Assembly: GCA_902524545.1 (NCBI GenBank)
Contig: CABZDW010000002.1
Span: 1 to 35,000 of the forward strand
Source: an uncultured Pelagibacteraceae bacterium
GTDB lineage: Bacteria; Pseudomonadota; Alphaproteobacteria; Pelagibacterales; Pelagibacteraceae
Reading direction: 5' to 3'
DNA: 35,000 nucleotides
Under the pieces are notes generated by a model. The model did no database searches and was not told where the DNA came from. It saw only the letters and a program-made list of their open reading frames with translations. Positions 15,715-24,236 of the stretch are shown one piece after another. Position 1 is the stretch's first letter; each line of letters starts with the position of its first letter. The position numbers were made by a program, and so were the translations under genes.

Positions 15715-17358
15715 ATGAGCAATAATTCAAAAGTATTAGCACTTAAATATAGACCACAAAATTTTGATGATCTTATTGGTCAAGATGTAGTTGTAGAAAC
15801 TATTACTAATTCAATAATAGCCAATAAAGTTCCTAATGCATATTTATTCACTGGAATAAGAGGTGTTGGGAAAACCACTATAGCAAGAATAGTTGCTAAG
15901 GCACTTAATTGTTCTAATGGAATTGAAAATAAGTGTAATGTTAAATGTGATAATTGCGATGCTATAACGAATTCAAATCACATTGATGTTTTAGAAATGG
16001 ATGCTGCGAGCAGAACTGGTGTTGACGATGTTAGAGAATTAATTGAGTTTTCTAGATATGGACCAACATCATCAAAGTATAAGATCTTTATCATCGATGA
16101 GGTTCACATGTTAAGCAAACAAGCATTTAATGCTTTGTTGAAAACTCTTGAAGAACCTCCAGAATATCTAAAATTTATTTTTGCAACAACTGAAATTAAA
16201 AAGATTCCAGTTACAGTTATATCAAGATGTCAAAGATTTGATTTACCAAGAATTAGATCATCTGAATTATTTAATTACATCAAAAAAATTAAGGATAAGG
16301 AGGGAGGTAAAATTACTGATGAAGCATTAAAATTAATAGTGAAAATTTCCGAAGGGTCAGTAAGAGATGCACTATCCTTATTAGATAGAGCTTTATTAAC
16401 TTTAAATCCAAAAACCGAATTAGATTTAAAATCAGCACAGAAAATTTTTGGTTTTTTTGATAAATCACAATTAATCGATTTATTTGAATTTATTCTTAAT
16501 GGAGATGAGATTAAAGTTATAGAGATTTATAGAAAAATTTATGACCAAGGTGTTGAACCAAAAATCTTTATTAATGATTTTTTAGAATTACTCTATTATC
16601 TTAAAAATATTGAGTCATTAACCTTTGAAAGCACAAATTTTTCATTAAATGATCAAGAATTTCAAAAGATCAAAGATTTAAATAAAAATCTTGATCCGAG
16701 CGTATTGATTTTATTTTGGCAATTTACAGTTTCGACCCTTGATGAACTTGCCATAGTTTCAAATCAACATTTATCAATGGAGATGTTTTTGCTAAGGCTG
16801 ATGCATTTAAGTTCGATAAAATTAGAAAAAAAAACTGATATAAATTCTGTAAGAGATAATCCAGTTATAGAAAAAGAAATTAATGATCAATCAAAAACAA
16901 TAAATCAAATCAAGAACATTTATCAAGAGGAAAAAAGCAAACCAGAAATTCATAAAGAAGTTAAATCAGAAAAAAAAATATTTATTAATAGTTTAGAAAA
17001 ATTAATACAGACCTGTTTCGATAAAAAAGAAATTAAACTAAAGTATGAATTAGAAAAAAATGTAAATCTAGTAAAGTTTGAAAAAAATATGATTGAGATA
17101 TCCTTTAATGAAAATTTAGATAAAAATTTTGTTAAAGACCTTTCCTCAAAACTTTTTGATTGGACTGGTGAAAGATGGATTATTTCATTTAGTCAATTAA
17201 AAGGTGATATTTCAATGAGGGAGAAAAAACAAAAAATAAAGAGATCTTTAATAGATGAAGCAAAAAATTCTAAAATTTATAAAGATGTAATAAAAAATTT
17301 TCCTGATGCTGAATTAACTGATATTAATTTAAAAGGAAGGGACGAACCTAATGACTGA
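15715..17358 (+). CDS. dnaX: DNA polymerase III subunit tau (gamma possible)
   Basis: DnaX is the ATPase of the replicative clamp loader. The 547 residues contain Walker A GIRGVGKTT (47-55), zinc-module cysteines C66, C74, C78 and C81, Walker B IIDEVHML and the SRC sensor in ISRCQRF. AAA+ domains I-II are followed by the collar domain III to about residue 370, then a Lys/Glu-rich linker and a C-terminal domain ending near 547. A run of nine A bases (16826-16834) lies right after domain III; a -1 shift there reads AAC then TGA, giving a 374-residue gamma-like form. The gene starts 8 bases after ffs and overlaps ybaB by 8 bases. Confidence 0.95.
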   Translation: MSNNSKVLALKYRPQNFDDLIGQDVVVETITNSIIANKVPNAYLFTGIRGVGKTTIARIVAKALNCSNGIENKCNVKCDNCDAITNSNHIDVLEMDAASRTGVDDVRELIEFSRYGPTSSKYKIFIIDEVHMLSKQAFNALLKTLEEPPEYLKFIFATTEIKKIPVTVISRCQRFDLPRIRSSELFNYIKKIKDKEGGKITDEALKLIVKISEGSVRDALSLLDRALLTLNPKTELDLKSAQKIFGFFDKSQLIDLFEFILNGDEIKVIEIYRKIYDQGVEPKIFINDFLELLYYLKNIESLTFESTNFSLNDQEFQKIKDLNKNLDPSVLILFWQFTVSTLDELAIVSNQHLSMEMFLLRLMHLSSIKLEKKTDINSVRDNPVIEKEINDQSKTINQIKNIYQEEKSKPEIHKEVKSEKKIFINSLEKLIQTCFDKKEIKLKYELEKNVNLVKFEKNMIEISFNENLDKNFVKDLSSKLFDWTGERWIISFSQLKGDISMREKKQKIKRSLIDEAKNSKIYKDVIKNFPDAELTDINLKGRDEPND

Positions 17359-17668
17359 TTTTACAAAAATTTTAGATAAAGCAAAAGAACTTGAGTCAAA
17401 AATGAAAGAAAGTCAGAAAAAAATAAAAGAAATAAAAGTTGAGGGAATTTCAGGCTCGAATTCAGTTAAAGTAGTACTTGATGGGGAAGGTGAGATGCAA
17501 TCAATCAAATTATCGGAGGAAATTATGAGGGAAGATAAAACTATAATTGAAGATCTAATTGTTGCTGCTCATAATAGCGCTAAGTCACAACTCAAAACAA
17601 AAACAGCTGAAGAAATTTCAAAAGCAACAGGCGGACTTGGAATACCTGGATTTAAATGGCCATTATAG
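17351..17668 (+). CDS. ybaB: YbaB/EbfC nucleoid-associated protein
   Basis: A 105-residue YbaB/EbfC family DNA-binding protein with the typical order: a charged N-terminal helix (about 8-30), a beta-sheet with VKVVLDGEGEMQSIKLSEE (about 39-57), and a C-terminal helix followed by a Gly-rich end, GGLGIPGFKWPL. The dnaX-ybaB-recR order is one of the most conserved gene neighbourhoods in bacteria and supports the call. It overlaps dnaX by 8 bases and precedes recR by 3 bases. The precise role is unsettled in the family; nucleoid binding is the usual suggestion. Confidence 0.93.
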   Translation: MTDFTKILDKAKELESKMKESQKKIKEIKVEGISGSNSVKVVLDGEGEMQSIKLSEEIMREDKTIIEDLIVAAHNSAKSQLKTKTAEEISKATGGLGIPGFKWPL

Positions 17669-17671
17669 TAA

Positions 17672-18289
17672 ATGCAAAATACTTCTGAGATTGAAGAACT
17701 TGTTAAATTAATATCAAAGTTGCCTGGTTTAGGCCCTAAATCAGCTAAAAGAATAGTTTTAAAGCTAATTAATAATAGGGATGAACTTGTAAAGCCTTTA
17801 GCAAAAACTTTAGCAGAAGTTTATAAAAATATTTCAAGATGTAAAATTTGTGGAGTCTTAAAATCATCAGCTATTGATTGTTCTTATGATAATTGCAGGG
17901 TTATACAGAGAAAGTATAATCAAATTTGTGTTGTTGAAAACATAGCTGATCAGTGGTCGATTGAAAATTCAAATATTTTCAAAGGGTATTTTCATATTTT
18001 AGGAGGTACCATCTCCTCTGTTGGTCACAAAAAAGAGGATTTATTAATCAATTCTTTAATTGAAAGAGTAAAAAAGGATAAAATTGAGGAAATAATTTTA
18101 GCTACTAGTGCAACAGTAGAAGGTCAAACTACAGCGTTCTATATACAAGATAGCTTAAAAGATACCGATGTTAAAATTACTAAATTAGCTCAAGGCTTAC
18201 CTGTTGGCGGTGAAATAGAGAGTCTCGATGATGGCACTCTTCTTTCAGCTTTTAAAAATAGATCTAAAATAAATTCTAACTCAAGCTGA
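17672..18289 (+). CDS. recR: recombination mediator RecR
   Basis: RecR acts with RecO/RecF to load RecA on gapped DNA. The 205-residue protein has a helix-hairpin-helix, [15 protein letters not shown] (about 15-29), a four-cysteine zinc motif, the ICVVEN Toprim start, HILGG, and the Toprim acidic end around [15 protein letters not shown]. The zinc cysteines are spaced CX2C-X9-CX4C rather than the usual CX2C...CX2C. The last gene of the dnaX-ybaB-recR operon; its stop overlaps glcB on the other strand by 9 bases. Confidence 0.95.
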   Translation: MQNTSEIEELVKLISKLPGLGPKSAKRIVLKLINNRDELVKPLAKTLAEVYKNISRCKICGVLKSSAIDCSYDNCRVIQRKYNQICVVENIADQWSIENSNIFKGYFHILGGTISSVGHKKEDLLINSLIERVKKDKIEEIILATSATVEGQTTAFYIQDSLKDTDVKITKLAQGLPVGGEIESLDDGTLLSAFKNRSKINSNSS

Positions 18290-20437
18290 TTTTTTTTTTA
18301 ATCGATTTAAATGTAATAGTGGTTCTGTATATCCCGAAGGTTGATCTTTTCCCTTAAAAATAAGTTCACATGCAGTTTGAAATGCTATGGACCTATCATA
18401 ATCAGAACTCATTTTAACATAATTTTGATCATTTTCATTTTGTTTATCCACAATCTTCGCCATTTCTTTCATTATTTCTATAACTTGCATTTTTGTTGTT
18501 ACACCATGATGTACCCAGTTCGCAATATGTTGAGAAGAAATTCTTAAGGTTGCCCTGTCTTCCATCAAGCCTACATTGTTAATATCTGGCACCTTAGAAC
18601 AACCTACTCCTTGATCAATCCATCTCACAACGTAACCAAGTAATGTTTGGGCAGAATTTGATATTTCTTTATTAATTTCATCTACTGACCAATTTGGTCT
18701 ATCTGCAATAGGAATAGTAAGTAAATCATCAATTTTAGCTTTATCTCTTTTAGCTAATTTTTTTTGAACATCAAAAATATCTATTTCGTGATAATGCAAA
18801 GAATGAAGAGCTGCTGCCGTTGGAGATGGTACCCAAGCACAATTTGCTCCCGCTTTAAGATGTGCAGTTTTTTGATCTAGCATATCTTTCATCTTATCAG
18901 GCATGGCCCACATTCCTTTACCTATTTGAGCTTTACCTGAAAAACCACAGGCTAAACCTATATCGACATTGTTATTTTCATAGGCTCCAATCCATTTTGA
19001 TGATTTCATGTCACCCTTTTTAATCATCGGTCCTGCTTCCATAGATGTATGCATTTCGTCACCTGTGCGATCAAGGAAACCTGTGTTTATAAAGAAAACT
19101 CGATTTTTTAAAGTTCTAATACATTCTTTAAGATTAGATGAAGTTCTTCTTTCTTCATCCATAATTCCGATTTTACAAGTATATTTTTTTAATTTCAATA
19201 CTTCTTCAACTTTAGTAAAAATTTCATTTGTAAAAGCAGTTTCGTCAGGACCATGCATTTTTGGTTTTACAATATATATTGATCCAGTTCTTGAATTTCC
19301 TTTTTTTTTTGTATCATGAAGGGCTGCTGCTGTTGTTATAAAAGCATCCATCAATCCTTCAGGAATTTCACTTCCATCTTTTAATATTATTGAGGGATTA
19401 GTCATTAAATGACCAACATTTCTTATTAATAAAAGACTTCTACCGTGTAATTTTAATCCTTCGCCATCTTTTGATTTATAACTCCTGTTTGGATTAAGTT
19501 TTCTTTCTAATGTTTTTCCTTCTTTTTCAAATTGTGCTATGAGGTCTCCTTTCATTAATCCAAGCCAATTTCTGTAACAGAGAACTTTATCTTTAGCATC
19601 TACTGCTGCAACACTATCTTCATTATCGCATATTGTTGATATTGCGGACTCCAGTATTATGTCACTTATACCTGCATGATCCTGTTGAGCACTAAAAGCT
19701 CTTGGATTTTTTAGTATTTCAATATGAAGATTATTATTTTTTAATATTATTGCTGATGGGTTATCAGAATCACCTCGATGACCAATGAATTTATCTTTAT
19801 CTTTTAAAGTTGTGATATCAACACCTTTTAAAATTTTTAACTCTTTATCTAGAACTGCAATTCCAGTTATCTTTTTCCAGCTAAAATCCTTTAAAGTAAA
19901 ATGTTTATCTAAAAATTCTCTACCGTACTTAATTACAAGCTCTCCTCGCTCTGGATCATATCTTTCTGAGGTGCTGTCCTCTGACTCTTCAACCACGTCA
20001 GTTCCGTACAAACTATCGTAAAAACTCATCCATCTTGCATTGGCAGCGTTTAAAGCATACCGAGCGTTCATAATAGGAACAACTAATTGAGGCCCAGCTA
20101 TAGAAGTTATTTCTTCATCAATGTTTGTTGTTTCAATTTTAAAATCTAAACCTTCATTTTTTAAATAACCAATTTCTTTTAAGAAATTTTTGTATTCTTT
20201 AATTTGAATGTCTTTTCCTTTGTTATTAATATGCCATTTATCAATTTTTTTTTGCAGCGTTTCTCTAAAATCAATTAGTTCTCTATTTTTAGGAGCTAGT
20301 TCATGAACTGCTTTGTCAAAATCTTTCCAGAATTTGTTTGGTGAAATATCAGTACCATTAAATAACTCGTTATTAACAAAAAGTAATAATTCTTCTGATA
20401 CTTTAAGGTTATTAACAGAATGATATTTTGATGTCAT
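18281..20437 (-). CDS. glcB: malate synthase G
   Basis: GlcB condenses glyoxylate and acetyl-CoA to malate, serving the glyoxylate shunt and glycolate/glycine use. The 718-residue size matches the G isoform (723 in E. coli). Landmarks are [19 protein letters not shown] near 115-133, the [13 protein letters not shown] block with catalytic-site lysine and acidic residues, GKGMWAMPD, and [11 protein letters not shown], whose Asp matches the catalytic base Asp631 of E. coli. The gene is monocistronic between recR (convergent, 9-base overlap) and accA (divergent). Only about 98 bases separate the two likely starts, and the predicted leader is near 33 bases. A10 runs occur in the coding strand at 19301-19310 and near the C-terminus (18290-18299). 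Confidence 0.96.
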   Translation of the reverse strand: MTSKYHSVNNLKVSEELLLFVNNELFNGTDISPNKFWKDFDKAVHELAPKNRELIDFRETLQKKIDKWHINNKGKDIQIKEYKNFLKEIGYLKNEGLDFKIETTNIDEEITSIAGPQLVVPIMNARYALNAANARWMSFYDSLYGTDVVEESEDSTSERYDPERGELVIKYGREFLDKHFTLKDFSWKKITGIAVLDKELKILKGVDITTLKDKDKFIGHRGDSDNPSAIILKNNNLHIEILKNPRAFSAQQDHAGISDIILESAISTICDNEDSVAAVDAKDKVLCYRNWLGLMKGDLIAQFEKEGKTLERKLNPNRSYKSKDGEGLKLHGRSLLLIRNVGHLMTNPSIILKDGSEIPEGLMDAFITTAAALHDTKKKGNSRTGSIYIVKPKMHGPDETAFTNEIFTKVEEVLKLKKYTCKIGIMDEERRTSSNLKECIRTLKNRVFFINTGFLDRTGDEMHTSMEAGPMIKKGDMKSSKWIGAYENNNVDIGLACGFSGKAQIGKGMWAMPDKMKDMLDQKTAHLKAGANCAWVPSPTAAALHSLHYHEIDIFDVQKKLAKRDKAKIDDLLTIPIADRPNWSVDEINKEISNSAQTLLGYVVRWIDQGVGCSKVPDINNVGLMEDRATLRISSQHIANWVHHGVTTKMQVIEIMKEMAKIVDKQNENDQNYVKMSSDYDRSIAFQTACELIFKGKDQPSGYTEPLLHLNRLKKKSA

Positions 20438-20476
20438 ATGGGAATATTTAAACTCTAGCTTATTTAAGTCAAATAC

Positions 20477-20506
20477 ATAATAGCATCATAGACATTTTAT
20501 TGTCAT
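20477..20506 (-). promoter_or_regulatory. candidate glcB promoter
   Basis: On the minus strand, ATGACA (plus coordinates 20501-20506) and TATTAT (20477-20482) are separated by 18 bases; each differs from consensus by one base. Transcription would start near 20470, leaving a leader of about 33 bases before the glcB ATG at 20437. The -35 box coincides with the candidate -35 of the divergent accA. Confidence 0.5.
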
Positions 20507-20526
20507 TTTTCACATATAAGTATAAT
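20500..20526 (+). promoter_or_regulatory. candidate accA promoter
   Basis: A perfect TATAAT at 20521-20526 lies 9 bases before the preferred accA ATG, with TTGTCA at 20500-20505, 15 bases upstream. Initiation about 7 bases after the -10 box would give an almost leaderless mRNA. The spacing is short, so the -35 is uncertain. Confidence 0.4.
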
Positions 20527-20535
20527 TATAAAAAA

Positions 20536-21633
20536 ATGAAAAACTATTTAAATTTTGAAACAGATATAAAAAATCTCGAAAATGAATTAGAGAAGTTAAA
20601 AGATCCTTTTAACCAGGAAGGTTTATCAGAAGTTGACACAAGAAGAATCTCCAAAACTCAAGAGGAAATCGATGAGAAGCTTAGAAATATTTATGATAAT
20701 TTAGATCCATGGCAAATTACATTAGTTGCAAGGCATGAGGATAGACCAAAATCTAAATTTTTTATTGATAATCTGTTCGATGACTTTATCTCACTAGAGG
20801 GGGATAGATATTATGGCGAGGACAAGTCTGTTATTACTGGGTTTGCAAAATTTAATGGACAATCTGTATTGGTTATTGGTCAAGAAAAAGGAGATAATTT
20901 AGATGCTAGAATTAAAAGAAATTTTGGCATGATGAGACCAGAAGGTTATAGAAAAACTATAAGATTAATGGAGTTAGCAGATAAATTTAATATTCCTATT
21001 ATATCTTTTATAGATACTCCAGGCGCATATCCAGGAGTAGGTGCAGAGGAGAGAGGGCAAGCAGAAGCAATAGCAAAATCAATTGAGTGTTGTATGAAAT
21101 TAAAAGTCCCGACTTTAGCTATAGTGATAGGTGAGGGTGGGTCAGGAGGAGCAATTGCTCTTGCATCATCAAATAAAGTTTTAATGCTTCAAAATGCTAT
21201 TTATTCAGTAATATCTCCAGAGGGGTGTGCAACGATATTATGGAGAGATCCAAAAAAAATGCTAGATGCTGCAAAAGCGATGAAATTGTCTGCAAAAGAC
21301 TTGTTAGAGCTAAACATTATTGACGAAATTATCCCAGAACCTTTAGGTGGTGCTCATAGAGACAGAGACATGATTATGAAAAATGTTAAGAATACAATTT
21401 CTCATAATTTAGATTTTTTTAAGAATTTAACAGCTGAGGAGATTATTAATCATAGAAAAGATAAGTTCCTTAAAATTGGAAGAAGTAAAGGATTTGTATC
21501 TAGTCCTGAAAGTTTAAGTGCAGTCCAATCTTCAGGATTAAACTTTAAAGAAATTATTGGATCTAGAAAAAATATTGCTATTCTTGTAGCAGTAGCAGCC
21601 ATTGCAGTTTTATTAACTTTATTAATTTTATAG
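20536..21633 (+). CDS. accA: acetyl-CoA carboxylase carboxyltransferase alpha subunit with C-terminal membrane helix
   Basis: AccA is half of the carboxyltransferase that makes malonyl-CoA for fatty acid synthesis. I place the start at ATG 20536 (protein MKNYLNFE..., 365 residues), since AccA proteins begin with this LxFE segment; an upstream TTG at 20500 would add 12 unlikely residues. Family motifs include DRYYGEDKSVITG, GRxKG-type KEKGDN, FIDTPGAYPGVGAEERGQAEAIA, GEGGSGGA and EPLGGAHRD. The normal domain ends around residue 315-320. About 45 further residues follow, ending in an uninterrupted hydrophobic stretch (IAILVAVAAIAVLLTLLIL) at the very C-terminus, which looks like a tail anchor. 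The stop overlaps secA by 6 bases. Confidence 0.93.
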   Translation: MKNYLNFETDIKNLENELEKLKDPFNQEGLSEVDTRRISKTQEEIDEKLRNIYDNLDPWQITLVARHEDRPKSKFFIDNLFDDFISLEGDRYYGEDKSVITGFAKFNGQSVLVIGQEKGDNLDARIKRNFGMMRPEGYRKTIRLMELADKFNIPIISFIDTPGAYPGVGAEERGQAEAIAKSIECCMKLKVPTLAIVIGEGGSGGAIALASSNKVLMLQNAIYSVISPEGCATILWRDPKKMLDAAKAMKLSAKDLLELNIIDEIIPEPLGGAHRDRDMIMKNVKNTISHNLDFFKNLTAEEIINHRKDKFLKIGRSKGFVSSPESLSAVQSSGLNFKEIIGSRKNIAILVAVAAIAVLLTLLIL

Positions 21634-24171
21634 ACCTCCACAACACTTTTTAAATTTTTTACCAGATCCACATGGACAAGGATCATTTCTACTTGTTTTC
21701 TTACCGAGATTTTTAAATTTTTCTTTTAATATACTTTGATTTATTTTTTCAGTTGGTTCGTTATAAACTTTAAGATTCATCAATATTTTTACATAATCCA
21801 ATTTTAATTTATCAAGCAAATTTGAGAATAAATCAAAAGCTTCTTTTTTATATTCTATTAGTGGATCTCTTTGACCATAAGACCTTAGACCTACGACTTG
21901 TCTTAATTGCTCTAAATATTGGATGTGTGATTTCCAATTAAAATCAATGGATTGTAGTAAAATTCTTTTTTCAACTTCTTTAGATTGATTTTCTCCTAGA
22001 ATTTTAGACCTTTCTTCTCTAGAAAATTTAAATTTATTAAAAATTTTCTCTCTTAATTTTTTATCATTTAAAGATATTAATTCATCGTATTCACCATCAG
22101 TTAAACTTTTTCCAAAAATAGACTTCAATTTATTTTTAAACTCATTACTTTTAGGGTTCGATAATTTTTGAATTTTTAGGCTTATCAAATTATCAACTAT
22201 TTCTGACAAAAAAATATCTGAATAATTAAAAATTTTTTCACTATCCATAGCGTCTTTCCTTTGAGAAAATATAACTTGTCTTTGATCATTTAAAACATTG
22301 TCAAATTTTATAAGAGTTTTTCTAATATCGAAATTTCGTGACTCAACTTTTTGCTGAGCTCTTTCTATAGCTTTATTTATCCAAGGATGATCTATACTTT
22401 CACCATCTTTAAGGCCAAGTTTTTGAAGAATATTGTTCATCGACTCGGATCCAAAAATTCTCATAAGATCATCTTCCAAACTCACGTAAAAGATTGAACT
22501 TCCTTCATCTCCCTGTCTACCTGACCTTCCCCTTGCCTGATTGTCTACCCTTCTAGACTCCATTCTTTCTGTTCCAATAACAAATAAACCACCTAAAGAT
22601 TTAATATAATTTTTGTCTTCTTTAAGTTTATCTTCCTCGATTGACCCTTTTTTCCCCCCGAGTTGGATGTCTACTCCTCTACCAGAAATACTTGTTGTAA
22701 TTATTACTGATTTAGCTTTGCCGGCGTTAGCTATAATCTCTGCTTCATTCTCATGGTTCTTAGCATTTAAGACAATATGCTCAATCTTTTCCTGCGTGAG
22801 TAATTTGGAATATACTTCGGATTTACTTACGCTAGATGTGAAGACTAATAAAGGCTGACTGTTTTCATTACAGATCTTAATTTTTTTAATTATCGCGTTG
22901 TTTTTTTCTGCTTCAGATCGAAAAATTTGATCATTAAAATCTTTTCTGATCATTTCTTTATTTGTTGGAATTACAATTACATTTAGATTGTATATTTCGA
23001 AAAATTCCTCTGACTCTGTTGCTGCTGTACCAGTACATCCAGAAATCCTCTCGTAAAGTTTGAAATAATTCTGGTAAGTGATAGAAGCCAGTGTTTGATT
23101 TTCAGCCTGTATTTCAATTTTTTCTTTAGCTTCAATAGCTTGGTGGAGACCATCACCAAATCTTCTGCCCTCTAATATTCGACCGGTTAATTCATCAACA
23201 ATTTTGATGCTGTTATCTTTAACAAGGTAATCTTTATCCTTTTTAAACAAATGGTTTGCTTTTAAAGCTTGATTCACAAAATGAACTAAATCAAGGTTTT
23301 GTGGATCATAAAAATTGTTATTTTTTAAAACTCCTGCATTTGAGAATAAACTTTCAATATGATTAATACCTTCATTGGTTAATAAAATATTTCTGTCTTT
23401 TTCATCAACTTCGAAATCATTTTTATTGAGAAGTTTTATTACTTTGTCTACGGCAACATATTGATTAGTTTTATCTTCTGCAGCTCCTGAAATTACTAAT
23501 GGTGTTCTTGCCTCATCTATTAAACAGGAGTCTATTTCGTCAACTATTGCAAAATGGTGTCCTCTTTGAACCATCTCTTCTTTTGAATATTTCATATTAT
23601 CTCGAAGATAATCAAATCCTAATTCACTGTTTGTTGCATAAGTAATATCGCAATCATAATTTTTTTTCCTTTCCTCATCATTCTGATTATTATTTATATA
23701 ACCTGAAGTTAATCCTAAAAAACTGAAAATTTTACCCATCTCCAAAGAGTCTCTTTTTGCCAGATAATCATTTACTGTCACAATATGAACTCCTTTTCCT
23801 TCCAAAGCACTTAAATATGCTGCTAAAGCAATTGTAAGAGTTTTACCCTCTCCAGTTCTCATTTCTGCTATCTTATTTTCATGCAGAACAACTCCACCAA
23901 TTATTTGAACATCGAAATGCCTCTCACCTCTTGACCTTAAAGAGGCCTCTCTTACCAGAGCGAAAGCTTCAGGTAGAATTTTGTCAAGCGAAGTCCCTTT
24001 TTGAATTTTCTCTTTTAATTCAATAGTTTTCTCATGAAACTCTTTATCATTAAGTTTCTTTATATTTTCCTCTAATAGATTGATTTGTTCTACTATTTGG
24101 CCAATTCTATCTAGCTCTTTTTTATTGCCTGATTTAATAAATTTAGAAATAAAGTTTAGAGGATTAAACAT
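21628..24171 (-). CDS. secA: protein translocase ATPase SecA
   Basis: SecA drives secretory proteins through SecYEG. The 847-residue protein has Walker A MRTGEGKT (K110), TVNDYLAKRD, the DEAD-like VDEIDSCLIDEARTPL, the peptide-crosslinking region, GRSGRQGDEGSS of the second ATPase domain, and a C-terminal SEC-C zinc motif, DPCPCGSGKKFKKCC. Length is slightly short compared with E. coli (901), mainly in the linker before the SEC-C motif. It is transcribed alone, divergent from argJ with a 65-base gap and convergent with accA. The secA-argJ adjacency is common in alphaproteobacteria. Confidence 0.97.
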   Translation of the reverse strand: MFNPLNFISKFIKSGNKKELDRIGQIVEQINLLEENIKKLNDKEFHEKTIELKEKIQKGTSLDKILPEAFALVREASLRSRGERHFDVQIIGGVVLHENKIAEMRTGEGKTLTIALAAYLSALEGKGVHIVTVNDYLAKRDSLEMGKIFSFLGLTSGYINNNQNDEERKKNYDCDITYATNSELGFDYLRDNMKYSKEEMVQRGHHFAIVDEIDSCLIDEARTPLVISGAAEDKTNQYVAVDKVIKLLNKNDFEVDEKDRNILLTNEGINHIESLFSNAGVLKNNNFYDPQNLDLVHFVNQALKANHLFKKDKDYLVKDNSIKIVDELTGRILEGRRFGDGLHQAIEAKEKIEIQAENQTLASITYQNYFKLYERISGCTGTAATESEEFFEIYNLNVIVIPTNKEMIRKDFNDQIFRSEAEKNNAIIKKIKICNENSQPLLVFTSSVSKSEVYSKLLTQEKIEHIVLNAKNHENEAEIIANAGKAKSVIITTSISGRGVDIQLGGKKGSIEEDKLKEDKNYIKSLGGLFVIGTERMESRRVDNQARGRSGRQGDEGSSIFYVSLEDDLMRIFGSESMNNILQKLGLKDGESIDHPWINKAIERAQQKVESRNFDIRKTLIKFDNVLNDQRQVIFSQRKDAMDSEKIFNYSDIFLSEIVDNLISLKIQKLSNPKSNEFKNKLKSIFGKSLTDGEYDELISLNDKKLREKIFNKFKFSREERSKILGENQSKEVEKRILLQSIDFNWKSHIQYLEQLRQVVGLRSYGQRDPLIEYKKEAFDLFSNLLDKLKLDYVKILMNLKVYNEPTEKINQSILKEKFKNLGKKTSRNDPCPCGSGKKFKKCCGGL

Positions 24172-24236
24172 TAGTTTTTGATATACATTTTAATTACAAC
24201 TTTTAATATAGTTATTTAATTTAAATTTTAAATATC

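Noticed and set aside
20438..20535. Glycine riboswitch upstream of glcB
   Set aside because: Looked for because it is known in SAR11; the gap is too short and lacks the conserved aptamer core.
20500..20535. TTG at 20500 as the start of accA
   Set aside because: Adds 12 residues not expected in AccA and would run through the candidate promoter; the ATG at 20536 matches the family start.
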